This document shows positions 53,304 through 61,082 of a stretch of 64,000 nucleotides of DNA, in pieces (the stretch's first letter is position 1; the number at the start of each line of letters is the position of its first letter). The DNA is from Pseudomonadota bacterium (GTDB lineage: Bacteria; Pseudomonadota; Gammaproteobacteria; Steroidobacterales; Steroidobacteraceae). The stretch is from the NCBI GenBank assembly GCA_023391815.1, contig JAEWAF010000072.1, positions 1-64,000 of the forward strand. The letters run 5' to 3'. Under the pieces are notes generated by a model. The model saw only the letters and a program-made list of their open reading frames with translations. It ran no database searches and was not told where the DNA came from. The translations under genes were made by a program, and so were the position numbers.

Positions 53304-54329
53304 TCAAGGTTCCTTGCCGAACCGGGCGCGGATGCGCTCCGAAAAGTCATCCCGCGAGTCCGCGGCCCGCGCGATTTCGTTGATCCTGGCCCGACGGCGC
53401 AGCTCATCGAAGGGCAACGAGGTATCGAGCAGATCGCGATGATAGAGATAGGCGTCGAACAGGCCGTTCAGATAGTGCCGAAGATCGAATCCCGATCCGG
53501 GGTGGACGGCGTTGGCGTAACGCACGATGTTCAACGTGCAGTTGTTGCTCAACAGGTGATAGAACTCGGGCCGCCGCGCCAGCTCGTTGATGCGCTCCAT
53601 GTAAATCGCGAACAAACGGCGTGCATTCTCCGGGCTGGTGCTGATCCGATACATATAGACATCCTCGGCGCGGTAGTTGGTGCGCACGCCGACGATGTCG
53701 CGTTCCTCACCCACCACATAGATCAGCTCGAACTGCTTGAACAGCGAGCCGAGCGGGTCGAACCCTTCGTGTACCTCCGGCCGGGCCTCGATGGAGATGC
53801 TGATGGGCTCGACGTCATCGAACACGAAGCTCAGGAAGGTGTGGCCGACCGGCCCCGGCATCCAATAGGAAATATAGAAGTCGACTCCGGTCAGATGCGA
53901 CAGCTGCACGTCTCGCTCGCGGTAGCGCGGCGTGAAGTCGTCGACGCCGCGGTACTCGAAATCTCGTACGCCGACCAGGCGCACGTTGTCGCCGGAAACA
54001 TAAGCCCGCGGCAGCACCGCGACCTCGGGCCGCCAATCGCGATTTTGCTTGGGCTTGATGGCGCTCCAGCCGACGACCAGCACCACATACAACGCCGCGA
54101 ACGTGATCCACACGCGTCGCGAGCGCGCGATCCAGAGCGCCCAAATACCGAATCCCGCGAAAGCGATCGCCAGGGCGAGACGCAAGCCCGCGATCTGTGT
54201 CGGCCAAAACCACAGAGCGAGCGCCGCCCATAGAAGTAACATCGCCCGGACCAGGTGACCGGCCGCATGCGCGAGCCATTGCAGAACCCATCGCGTCCGA
54301 GCCAGCCTCACCCGCTCATCTCTGGGCAT
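53304..54329 (-). CDS. DUF4105 domain membrane protein
   Basis: 341 residues. Three N-terminal membrane helices (about 14-36, 40-60, 68-90) precede a periplasmic DUF4105 domain (about 125-310). Recognisable features: SYWMPGPVGHTFLSFVFDDV, EARPEVHEGFDPL, ELIYVVGEERDIVGVRTNYR and the Asn-Asn-Cys motif in YHLLSNNCTLNIVRYANAV. The latter suggests a papain-like/LRAT-type hydrolase with Cys and an upstream His (GHTFLSF); catalysis is unproven. The ATG overlaps the end of the AbgT-like remnant in another frame. No ribosome site is evident, so it may be read from the upstream unit. Confidence 0.85.
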   Translation of the reverse strand: MPRDERVRLARTRWVLQWLAHAAGHLVRAMLLLWAALALWFWPTQIAGLRLALAIAFAGFGIWALWIARSRRVWITFAALYVVLVVGWSAIKPKQNRDWRPEVAVLPRAYVSGDNVRLVGVRDFEYRGVDDFTPRYRERDVQLSHLTGVDFYISYWMPGPVGHTFLSFVFDDVEPISISIEARPEVHEGFDPLGSLFKQFELIYVVGEERDIVGVRTNYRAEDVYMYRISTSPENARRLFAIYMERINELARRPEFYHLLSNNCTLNIVRYANAVHPGSGFDLRHYLNGLFDAYLYHRDLLDTSLPFDELRRRARINEIARAADSRDDFSERIRARFGKEP

Positions 54330-54492
54330 GAATGCCGGGACCGTGGATGGTGAGAACGGCGGCGACGCCCGCGATTGACGCGGCCAGGCCAGCGAGGGGA
54401 TGCCTGCCGAGAATCAGGAACGCCGCCGCCGCGAGCGAAACCAGCACCAAATTCCCAGCATCCGCGGCGATGCTGGACAGGGCGATTAACAT
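54316..54492 (-). pseudogene. Remnant of an AbgT-type transporter
   Basis: A 58-codon frame carries a single diagnostic block of the AbgT family (p-aminobenzoyl-glutamate transporter): SSIAADAGNLVLVSLAAAAF, then LGRHPLAGLAASIAGVAAVL. AbgT family members have about 500 residues and this block lies near residues 115-165; nothing before or after it matches. It ends abruptly with IHGPGIHAQR and a stop, and no ribosome site precedes its ATG. I read it as a gene fragment left by deletion. An alternative is a tiny membrane peptide made of one helix pair. Confidence 0.55.
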
Positions 54493-54504
54493 CGGAATGA
54501 ACCG

Positions 54505-54591
54505 TCAGGCCGCTTCGAGCGCCTCGCGCAGCGTCTGCTCGGGGTCCTTGTCGAGCGAGATCTGATACACAACAGCTACCTGCGTGCTCAT
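54505..54591 (-). CDS. 28-residue short ORF with strong ribosome site
   Basis: MSTQVAVVYQISLDKDPEQT and the following acidic helix form the whole peptide. AAGGAG lies seven bases before the ATG and box 5 lies 64 bases upstream, the same spacing as before full-length genes of the group, so transcription and translation look real. It does not resemble any family. It may be a leader peptide for the DUF4105 unit, the intact start of a truncated gene, or a small protein. Confidence 0.4.
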   Translation of the reverse strand: MSTQVAVVYQISLDKDPEQTLREALEAA

Positions 54592-54647
54592 CGCGCATCT
54601 CCTTCGTGGGTGCGAGGGAGCATCGAAGCGTCGCTCCGGGACGTCTA

Positions 54648-54663
54648 TTGGGCCAAGGCCCAA
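54648..54663. promoter_or_regulatory. Palindromic box, site 5 of 8
   Basis: TTGGGCCAAGGCCCAA, the most symmetrical copy: seven-base arms TTGGGCC and GGCCCAA around AA. Its centre is 64 bases upstream of the 28-codon frame at 54591, in the 201-base gap before the baeRF-type gene stop. Confidence 0.6.
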
Positions 54664-54792
54664 CGCATCACGGGCGCGCCCGGCGGTATCAAGCAACGGC
54701 CATGCATGCGTCATCCGGCACCGACGGATTCAAATGGCTGCCGTTGGCAACTCTGGCGAGCGCGCAAGTGCCAGTGGCGCGCACCCGATAGA

Positions 54793-55929
54793 TCAGAACC
54801 GACAGGTCGCGGCGACGCCGGTGTCGGTGGGCATTCTTTCCTTCGGTACGATGACGACTTGGCCTTTCATTCGCAGCACCAGGCCCGCGAGATCGCTCAA
54901 CACATCGCCGATCTCGGGATTCGATAGCGCGCCGCTCTCGATCTTGCCCGACTGTGCATCGACGCGCCCCGGGATCTGACGGTCGGCCTCGACGAGCAGA
55001 TTCTGCACGCGTCCGGCGACCGTCGCCGCCGCGACCTCGGCGACATCGTCGTATCCGAGCCCTCGTGTTCGTGCCATTTGAAACTCGCGCACCAGCAATG
55101 CCAGTCGTTCGAGATACAGCGGCTCCATCTGTTCCCACGCGAGCACCCGCAATTCTTCCAGGCCGATGGCACCCGGATCGACATCCACTCCCATGGTCAA
55201 CAGATGCGGATTGCGGCTCAGATTCCGAAACGGCGTGTGATATTCCTTCAGCGCCACCAGCATCAAGGGCAAGCCGGTGGGTTTGGAATGATGCTCCATG
55301 ACGCCGCGGTCGACCGCGCGGAAGAACCGGTCCCGATCCCGGTCGACTTCTTCCTTCTTCTGGCCGACGCCGTGATAGATCGGCGTCTGACCGACCGCCG
55401 AGCGCACCGATTGATGTTGCGGAGTCAGCTCTGTGCCGAGTGCTTCGGCGATGGTCGAGGGCGTGTCGATGAGCTCGACGGGATCGAGCGTGTCGCGATC
55501 GCCTTCGAGCAGCCATGCCCGATCGCGCGTCAGGCACAGGATCTGATAACGATCGGCCGACTGCGAGATACGCAACAGCGGCTTGAGATAAAACGTATCG
55601 GCGACGATCAGATTCTCCCGCACCGGACGCTGCAGCTCGAACACCTCGAACAGGTCGGGCGCCGCCAGCATGGCCAGCCCGTCGGTGCGATGATTCCAGA
55701 ATTCCTCGTCTTGGGTCAGCGGCTCGAATTTCTCCAGCAACGAGCGCACTTCGCGCTTCTCGTACTTCTGTTGCAACGAGCCTTCCATCTGTCGCAGCAG
55801 ATTCCGATAGCGAATCGGATCCTGCAGGCTGTCCGGATGATGCCGATGCGTGAATTGATAGAGCGAGATGCACGGCGGCCCGTGCTTGTCCAGTAACGAG
55901 AGCAATTGATCGGTGGAGAATTGCCGCAT
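54793..55929 (-). CDS. baeRF-type (archaeo-eukaryotic release factor-like) protein
   Basis: 378 residues, cytoplasmic. Starts MRQFSTDQLLSLLDKHGPPC and ISLYQFTHRHHPDSLQDPIR, the N-domain pattern of bacterial homologues of eukaryotic release factor aeRF1 (baeRF families), followed by the RNase-H-like middle domain (DGLAMLAAPDLFEVFELQRP, FYLKPLLRISQSADRYQILC, LTRDRAWLLEG) and the C-domain with GVGQKKEEVDRDRDRFFRAV. Members are proposed to act on stalled ribosomes, mostly linked with stress islands; activity is not shown. AGAGG precedes the ATG. Site 6 lies 165 bases upstream, in the gap to the divergent yihY-like gene. Confidence 0.82.
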   Translation of the reverse strand: MRQFSTDQLLSLLDKHGPPCISLYQFTHRHHPDSLQDPIRYRNLLRQMEGSLQQKYEKREVRSLLEKFEPLTQDEEFWNHRTDGLAMLAAPDLFEVFELQRPVRENLIVADTFYLKPLLRISQSADRYQILCLTRDRAWLLEGDRDTLDPVELIDTPSTIAEALGTELTPQHQSVRSAVGQTPIYHGVGQKKEEVDRDRDRFFRAVDRGVMEHHSKPTGLPLMLVALKEYHTPFRNLSRNPHLLTMGVDVDPGAIGLEELRVLAWEQMEPLYLERLALLVREFQMARTRGLGYDDVAEVAAATVAGRVQNLLVEADRQIPGRVDAQSGKIESGALSNPEIGDVLSDLAGLVLRMKGQVVIVPKERMPTDTGVAATCRF

Positions 55930-56085
55930 GGCGCGCCCTCTCTACGAAAATCGACCACGAACCGATCGCGTGGCCCGCTCGGGCGGATCTCGCGCAGGCC
56001 CGCTCGATCGACTCCGCCCTCCACCGTTCCAGCGCGATCCGTTGCCTTTCGCAATGACCCTAGCTCACCTTGCAATGGCAATGCG

Positions 56086-56101
56086 TAGGACCAAGGTCCA
56101 A
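56086..56101. promoter_or_regulatory. Palindromic box, site 6 of 8
   Basis: TAGGACCAAGGTCCAA; one mismatch (second base) to the symmetrical consensus. It lies in the divergent region, 45 bases before the GTG of the YihY-family gene and 165 bases before the start of the baeRF-type gene, so either or both could be controlled. Confidence 0.6.
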
Positions 56102-56138
56102 CTGTTCGCTGCCGGGCTCGCGCACAGAGTCGGCCGCG

Positions 56139-57092
56139 GTGAGCCGCTCCACAGTTGTTTACTCCAACTTGCTACGCGCAGCCGCCAGCGAGTACGTGCG
56201 CGATTACGCGCACTACTTCGCCGGCGCGATGGTTTACTACGCCTTGCTCTCGCTCGTACCATTGCTCGTGCTGGTGATGGCTGCACTGGGATGGCTGCTG
56301 CGCCTCTCGCCACTAGCGGCGAATCTCGAGCACCAGGTCCTGAGCACGATCGAAGTCACATTCGGGGCGGACTTACGAGGCGCTGTCGAGCAAGTCTCCC
56401 TACACTTGCAACGCGGCTCCATCCTGGCCACGCTCATCGGCGTCGTCGGATTGCTGTTCACCTCCTCGGCGCTGTTCGGCCACCTGCGCATGACCTTCCG
56501 TGCCATCTGGAAACAAGCGCCGCCGCTCGCGTCGGGCTCACTCCTGCGCATCTTGCGGATGAAACTCACCGAGCGCGTCATCGCCTTCGGCATCATGTTC
56601 GGCGGCGGCGCGATGCTGTTGGCGCTGCTGGCGGTCATGGGTACGCTGCAATGGATCGCGGCATTGCCCGGTGAGCTGACGCTTCTCGGCGATACGCTCA
56701 GCTGGCTGCTTCCCATGCTTGCCTCGCTGGTCATCGCTCCGATCACATTCGCGTTGCTGTTGCGAGCCTTGCCGCCCGAGCGAGTGAGCTGGAGCGACGT
56801 TCGGCTGGCAGCGATCTTGTCGGGACTGACCTGGATCTTCGGTGCCGAAATCCTGTCGGTGTACGCCGCGCACGCCGCCAAGAAATGGAGCGCTTATGGC
56901 GCCATCGGTGCGATCTTCATGCTGATGCTATGGATGCACGCCATGAGCAAGGTCCTGCTATTCGGCGCCGAGCTCACCAAAGTCACATATCGTGACCGCA
57001 CTAGTATTGGAAAAAAGCGTCCTGCACCGCCTGGCGATCCAACTCATGGGCGAGGCACAGCTGCAGCAGTATCCGGCTCTTCTGCGGACTGA
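56139..57092 (+). CDS. YihY/BrkB family membrane protein
   Basis: 317 residues with six helices, from GTG 56139 (the open frame begins earlier but lacks family sequence; 56139 gives the usual short cytoplasmic N-terminus). Core: EYVRDYAHYFAGAMVYYALL, then SLVPLLVLVMAALGWLLRL, and VGLLFTSSALFGHLRMTFRA, RMKLTERVIAFGIMFGGGAM and WSAYGAIGAIFMLMLWMHAM. The family was once taken for RNase BN; its function is unclear, possibly membrane permeability. The C-terminal tail after KVTYRDR is not conserved and its final 92 bases overlap the asparaginase gene on the opposite strand. Box 6 lies upstream. Confidence 0.88.
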   Translation: MSRSTVVYSNLLRAAASEYVRDYAHYFAGAMVYYALLSLVPLLVLVMAALGWLLRLSPLAANLEHQVLSTIEVTFGADLRGAVEQVSLHLQRGSILATLIGVVGLLFTSSALFGHLRMTFRAIWKQAPPLASGSLLRILRMKLTERVIAFGIMFGGGAMLLALLAVMGTLQWIAALPGELTLLGDTLSWLLPMLASLVIAPITFALLLRALPPERVSWSDVRLAAILSGLTWIFGAEILSVYAAHAAKKWSAYGAIGAIFMLMLWMHAMSKVLLFGAELTKVTYRDRTSIGKKRPAPPGDPTHGRGTAAAVSGSSAD

Positions 57093-57987
57093 GCTGATCG
57101 GACACCACGAAACCCAACTCGTCATCGTCGAGCTCGACGCCTCGCTCGACGTCACCGCTGCCGACTCGCGTGGCACGGACCACGATCACGCCGGATTTCA
57201 CCGCCTCGGCGAGCGAGCTCACCACCGGTCCCGGCGCGTTGCCGTTGCCGACGCCGGCAACCACGATCCCAAGCGCGCCGAGAGCAACACTCGAACGCAC
57301 CAGGTCGGCGTGCATACCGGCGTGTGCGTACAAGACATCGACGCGTGGCAAGCGACGGCGGGCCCCGGCCGAAAAACTCGAATGGCTCGTATGCCGTCGC
57401 ACGGGGCGTCGGAAGTAACGAATGCGGCCCAATCGCGCCGTGCCGAGCAATCCCGGCCCGGGCGAGATGAATGTCTGCACATCGTTGGTGCTCGATTTGG
57501 TCACATCTCGCGCACTGTGCAGATCGTCATTGATCGCGAGCATTACTCCGCGATCGCGCGCGTCTCGATCCGCAGCGACGGCAACGGCATTGAACAGGTT
57601 GAGCGGACCGTCCGCGCTCAGCGAGCTCGCGGGGCGCATCGAGCCGGTGAGCACGACCGGGCGATCGGATGTCACGGTCAGATGCAGGAAGTAGCCGGTC
57701 TCTTCGGCGGTATCCGTACCGTGCGTGATGACGATGCCGTCCGCGACGTCACCATCGAACAGCTCGTTGATGCGATTCGCGAGTCCGCGCCACAGCAGCT
57801 CATTCATATCCTGGCTGCTGATCTGAGCGAACTGCTCGCCCGTCACATCGGCCAGCGTTTCAAGCCCCGGCACGCTGGCGATCAGGTGCTCGATCATGAT
57901 CGAGCCGGGGCGATAGGGGGATGAAGTATCGGTCGCGCCTCGGCCCGCGATGGTGCCGCCGGTCGCCAGAATGTGCACTCTCGCCAT
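57001..57987 (-). CDS. L-asparaginase
   Basis: 328 residues, start ATG 57987 where the family begins (MARVHILATGGTIAGRG). The catalytic first Thr is in ATGGTIA and the second in HGTDTAEETGYFL, and the conserved GPLNLFNAVAVAADRDARD follows; SSTNDVQTFISPG and AGMHADLVRSSV complete the two-domain fold. No signal peptide, so cytoplasmic (type I-like) unless exported otherwise. It hydrolyses asparagine to aspartate and ammonia. Box 7 lies 68 bases upstream of the ATG, so the gene belongs to the box group. Its 3' end overlaps the YihY gene by 92 bases, but the C-terminus is of normal family type. Confidence 0.92.
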   Translation of the reverse strand: MARVHILATGGTIAGRGATDTSSPYRPGSIMIEHLIASVPGLETLADVTGEQFAQISSQDMNELLWRGLANRINELFDGDVADGIVITHGTDTAEETGYFLHLTVTSDRPVVLTGSMRPASSLSADGPLNLFNAVAVAADRDARDRGVMLAINDDLHSARDVTKSSTNDVQTFISPGPGLLGTARLGRIRYFRRPVRRHTSHSSFSAGARRRLPRVDVLYAHAGMHADLVRSSVALGALGIVVAGVGNGNAPGPVVSSLAEAVKSGVIVVRATRVGSGDVERGVELDDDELGFVVSDQLSPQKSRILLQLCLAHELDRQAVQDAFFQY

Positions 57988-58047
57988 GGGGCTTGCCCAC
58001 CAAGTGAGGTCGCAGCTCACCTTTGCATCGCCCCCCCTGGCTCGCAA

Positions 58048-58063
58048 TTAGCCCCTGGTCCAA
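58048..58063. promoter_or_regulatory. Palindromic box, site 7 of 8
   Basis: TTAGCCCCTGGTCCAA (minus strand TTGGACCAGGGGCTAATTGC). Its centre is 68 bases before the asparaginase ATG at 57987, in the short gap to the FixJ-type regulator stop. It shares the AATTG extension of sites 1, 4 and 8. Confidence 0.65.
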
Positions 58064-58071
58064 TCAAACGC

Positions 58072-58797
58072 TCACCAATGAGCGACGCCGCCACCGAGCG
58101 AGTGACTGCTGCCGGTGGCGCCCATCGGCCCGGTGTATTTCACATCGGTGGGCACATCCTCGGAGCTTCGACTCGGCGGCTCCAGTACCACACCCGATGC
58201 TGCAATCAGCTTCACCAGCTGAGCCAGCGAGCGCACGCGCATCTTGTGCATCACTCGCGCGCGATGAACTTTGATGGTCTTGAGCACGGTGCCGAGATCG
58301 CCGGCGATTTGTTTGTTCATGCGACCTTCGACCACGTGCGCCAGCACCTCACGCTCGCGCGGCGTGAGTGTCGCTATCCGCTCCTGAACGATTTGTTTCA
58401 AGCCCGTCGCCCGGCGTTGCTCTTCATCCATGCGGATCGCTTCTTCGACCGCACCGAGCAACTCCTCGTTCGCAACCGGCTTGGTGAGAAAGTTCACCGC
58501 GCCGGCCCGCATGGCGATCACACTCTCGGCGATGGTGCCGTGGCCGCTGAGAAAAATGATGGGACGATGACAGTCCGAACCGACCAGCGCCGACTGCACG
58601 TCGAGGCCGCTACGATCGGGCATGGCCAGATCGAGCAGCAGACAGCCCGGCACGCTGGGATCGTGAAGCGCGAGGAACTCGCTCGCCGATCCGAACGAGC
58701 GCGTCACGTAGCGAGCCGCGCATAACAATCGGGCCAGTGCCCGTCGCACATCGGCATCGTCATCGACGATGAACACGGTAGGTGGTGTCCTGCTCAC
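58072..58797 (-). CDS. FixJ-type (LuxR output) response regulator
   Basis: 241 residues from GTG 58797, preceded by GGGAG at good spacing. Receiver (about 5-120): VDDDADVRRALARLL, phospho-Asp D56 in LLLDLAMPDRSGLDVQ, Ser in FLSGHGT and Lys in FLTKPVANEELL. The LuxR-type helix-turn-helix (about 142-200) is LTPREREVLAHVVEGRMNKQ then IAGDLGTVLKTIKVHRARVM. A 35-residue Ser/Gly-rich tail follows and is atypical. This is the only DNA-binding two-component protein in the island and its class binds palindromes as a dimer, so it is the leading candidate for reading the eight boxes. Likely kinases are those with HEIxQPL H-boxes nearby. The 264 bases after its promoter side hold no other gene. Confidence 0.92.
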   Translation of the reverse strand: MSRTPPTVFIVDDDADVRRALARLLCAARYVTRSFGSASEFLALHDPSVPGCLLLDLAMPDRSGLDVQSALVGSDCHRPIIFLSGHGTIAESVIAMRAGAVNFLTKPVANEELLGAVEEAIRMDEEQRRATGLKQIVQERIATLTPREREVLAHVVEGRMNKQIAGDLGTVLKTIKVHRARVMHKMRVRSLAQLVKLIAASGVVLEPPSRSSEDVPTDVKYTGPMGATGSSHSLGGGVAHW

Positions 58798-59062
58798 GAA
58801 AACTCCCGCTTTGCACCCGACGATACATTTCGAATGTATTTAGCGCGCTCCGAAACGTGGCCACATGCATGAGCGCGGTCCCCAAACCTCACCCTCGCGT
58901 CGAGCTCGCGGCGCACCTGTGTAGTCAAGGACTTCCGCGCCGATCATGCGGCATGCGGGTTACACCAGTAGATCGGGATTTGCCGAATCGAAACTCATTT
59001 TCGCTCTGCCCGGTTGCAGATATCGGCAAACTCCGGCGACCTCGCGCATTCGGGCCGCAGCA

Positions 59063-59626
59063 TCACTGCGCTTTGGAAAGCGAGATCGCGGTGGCCTCGG
59101 TGTAGGTGACACGCACTTCATCACCCGCTTTGAGGGTGCGCAGAAACTGAGTCGCCTTCGGACTCTCGACAGCCACTGTCCGAACAATCCCGTCCGGACG
59201 TTTGAACGTGACGGTATCGAAGGAGCGGTCGACCGACTGAATCACCACGTCGGTCGATACCGATGAGGTGAGCGACGCGGCTGGCATTTCGCCCGGCTCG
59301 GATCGACTCTTGGAAATCGTGGTGCGCGGCTCGCCGGCGGCTGCCGAGCCTTTCGGCAACACTTCCGCCAGCAGCGCTTCCTTGTAAGTGGCGGTCACGG
59401 TGTCGCCCGGTTGGATCTGCTCGAAGTTGCGGACTTCGGGTCCGGCGACGATCAGCGTGTCGGTACCATCGGCAGTGCGAAGCACCAGCGAGCGGGTATC
59501 GTGATCGACGGACTCCACCGTCGCGGTCGCTTTAGTGACATTCTCCTCCGAGACTTTCTTCGGCTCGCCCGCGGCCGCGATCAGCGGCAGCCACGCCATA
59601 CAAACGACGACAATTTTGCCGATCAT
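59063..59626 (-). CDS. Exported protein with two related beta-rich repeats
   Basis: 187 residues with a signal peptide (ends IAAAGEP). Two repeat units of about 60 residues each contain similar strands: ATVESVDHDTRSLVLRTADG then GPEVRNFEQIQPGDTVTATY and EALLAEV; the second reads VVIQSVDRSFDTVTFKRPDG and LRTLKAGDEVRVTYTEATAI. This matches the pattern of small OB-like periplasmic domains of unknown function. The ATG overlaps the sortase substrate stop by four bases (ATGA) with GAGGAG upstream, so it is translationally coupled to that gene. Probably periplasmic or surface; function not established. Confidence 0.75.
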   Translation of the reverse strand: MIGKIVVVCMAWLPLIAAAGEPKKVSEENVTKATATVESVDHDTRSLVLRTADGTDTLIVAGPEVRNFEQIQPGDTVTATYKEALLAEVLPKGSAAAGEPRTTISKSRSEPGEMPAASLTSSVSTDVVIQSVDRSFDTVTFKRPDGIVRTVAVESPKATQFLRTLKAGDEVRVTYTEATAISLSKAQ

Positions 59627-60303
59627 GATTCGCTCCTCGATGGAATTTTCTGAACGACTACCCGGCGAGCGCGCTCCTGCGGCCAGCGACGTTCGATCTG
59701 TTTACGTCGTAGCGCGCCCACACCGAACAGCGCCCGTAAACCCAACGCGGCGCACGCGAGGAACACACCGACCGTCGCGAGGATGGGCGCCGGTCCGGCA
59801 GTCGCCGGCATCTTCGGTCCGGCATTCGCTACGCGATTGCCGCCGCCCTCCTGCACCGCTTGTTGCTCGATCAAGGGCACGATGACCAGTTGTTGCGTGC
59901 GATCGGCGGGTTCGAGCGCCATCACGGGACGGCTGACCTCCACGTACGCTTTGAGATTCTGATTCGGCTGGAGCTCGGACACGCGCATCGGCGTGCCGTC
60001 GATGAGCACACGGAAATCGGGCGGCGGCGTCACTGTTTGCGTCGGGCCAAAGGTTCCGTCGGGCAACTGGAAACGCACCCGCATGCTGTTGCCTTGAACT
60101 TGCACCACTTTCGCATTGAACACCGCGTAGTCCTGGCCGGCCCGGGAGATCACATCGAGACAGGCTTCCGGCGCCCGTGGAAATCGGGCCAGCACATCGT
60201 CACTGAATTTCACCGAGGCGCACCCTGCCGGGTTTTGTGCCAGCGCCGCGGTAGCAACGAGCGCGAGGATGGCGCTCGAGGTCACGCGAAAACCGATACT
60301 CAT
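59623..60303 (-). CDS. Putative sortase substrate with LPxTG-like sorting signal
   Basis: 226 residues; ATG 60303 follows GGGAG. Signal peptide of about 27 residues (ends ALAQ). The C-terminus has a typical three-part sorting signal: PKMPATAGPAPI, a hydrophobic span (ILATVGVFLACAALGLRALF) and a basic tail beginning RRKQIERRWPQERARR. The motif MPATAG is close to the LPxTx signals reported for Proteobacterial class D sortases. The N-terminal body has no recognised enzyme motif. It is directly downstream of the sortase gene (29-base gap) and coupled to the repeat protein at 59063, so the trio forms one operon. Where a Gram-negative cell would anchor it is unknown. Confidence 0.8.
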   Translation of the reverse strand: MSIGFRVTSSAILALVATAALAQNPAGCASVKFSDDVLARFPRAPEACLDVISRAGQDYAVFNAKVVQVQGNSMRVRFQLPDGTFGPTQTVTPPPDFRVLIDGTPMRVSELQPNQNLKAYVEVSRPVMALEPADRTQQLVIVPLIEQQAVQEGGGNRVANAGPKMPATAGPAPILATVGVFLACAALGLRALFGVGALRRKQIERRWPQERARRVVVQKIPSRSES

Positions 60304-60331
60304 CGTTGTCTCCCACATTGCTTCAGACGGT

Positions 60332-61024
60332 TTAAATGGCTGCCGTTTTTTCCCGAAGCGGCGGCGTCATCGGCGCGGCGGCGTCGCGAGTCGAAACGAG
60401 CTGGCCGCGCACCACGAAACGTTTTGGCGCCGGCCCCACGAATCGGAACGGGTAGCAGGTCACCAGCGTGATGGCGGATTCATCGGTCTGCCGCAGGAGC
60501 GCGGCATCGGAGCGATCGACGACGGCGATCGACGTGACGTGATAGATGTAGTGGAAGTCGGCCGTTCGCACCTCGATTGCGGCGCCGACGTGTATGTTTT
60601 CCAACGCCCGGAACGGGCCGTCCCGATGCGCAGCCACGCCGAGGTTACCGCCCTCGCCCGGACCGGCCATGCCGGCAATGACGCCGGCACCGCGATTGAG
60701 ATTGACCTCGCTCGTGTCCGAATACAGCGGGGTGCGCAAGCCGAGCGACGGTACTTCCACCAAACCCAACAGATTCCCGGCGGTGCCAGCGGTCGCGGGT
60801 GTGCGAACGATCGGGCCGGCCGGCAGCGGTGCAACCGGCGTGACATTCGCTGTTGTGGGCGCGTCGGTTGCGGTCGAAGTCGAGGTCGCCCTGGCGAGAT
60901 CGGCGCCGCCGTTTACAGTCGCATCCGTTCGGGCCAGCGCATACAAACCGATACACGCGCACGCCAGGGCCCAGCAGGCTCGCTCCATCATCCTGGCCAG
61001 GCCACTCGCGCTCGCTCGAGCCAT
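60332..61024 (-). CDS. Class D sortase
   Basis: 230-residue membrane-anchored transpeptidase. An N-terminal hydrophobic segment (about 10-30) and a low-complexity Thr/Ala/Pro linker (TSTSTATDAPTTANVTPVAP) precede the sortase domain (about 75-225). Catalytic His is in GNLGVAAHRDGPFRALE, Cys in AITLVTCYPFRFVGPAP and Arg in KRFVVRGQLV: the full H-C-R triad. Class D sortases in Gram-negatives are known but sparse, often paired with one target gene, which here follows at once. Box 8 lies 66 bases upstream of the ATG. Confidence 0.92.
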   Translation of the reverse strand: MARASASGLARMMERACWALACACIGLYALARTDATVNGGADLARATSTSTATDAPTTANVTPVAPLPAGPIVRTPATAGTAGNLLGLVEVPSLGLRTPLYSDTSEVNLNRGAGVIAGMAGPGEGGNLGVAAHRDGPFRALENIHVGAAIEVRTADFHYIYHVTSIAVVDRSDAALLRQTDESAITLVTCYPFRFVGPAPKRFVVRGQLVSTRDAAAPMTPPLREKTAAI

Positions 61025-61082
61025 GTTCCAGCTCTGATTGCTTCGGGTCGAACAGCGTCGGCTGGGACGGAACGAGCGGCAA

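Noticed and set aside
54793..55929. Authentic translation release factor
   Set aside because: It resembles the baeRF group only; the eRF1 GGQ-type and stop-codon recognition motifs are not evident.
56053..56068. Possible ninth copy of the palindromic box, around GACCCTAGCTCA
   Set aside because: Only about 9-10 of 16 positions match and the right half is lost; not distinguishable from chance.
58860..58885. A box-like string GCGCGGTCCCCAA before the FixJ-type regulator gene
   Set aside because: The dyad is absent and spacing of the half-sites is wrong, so no evidence that the regulator gene is itself in the box group.
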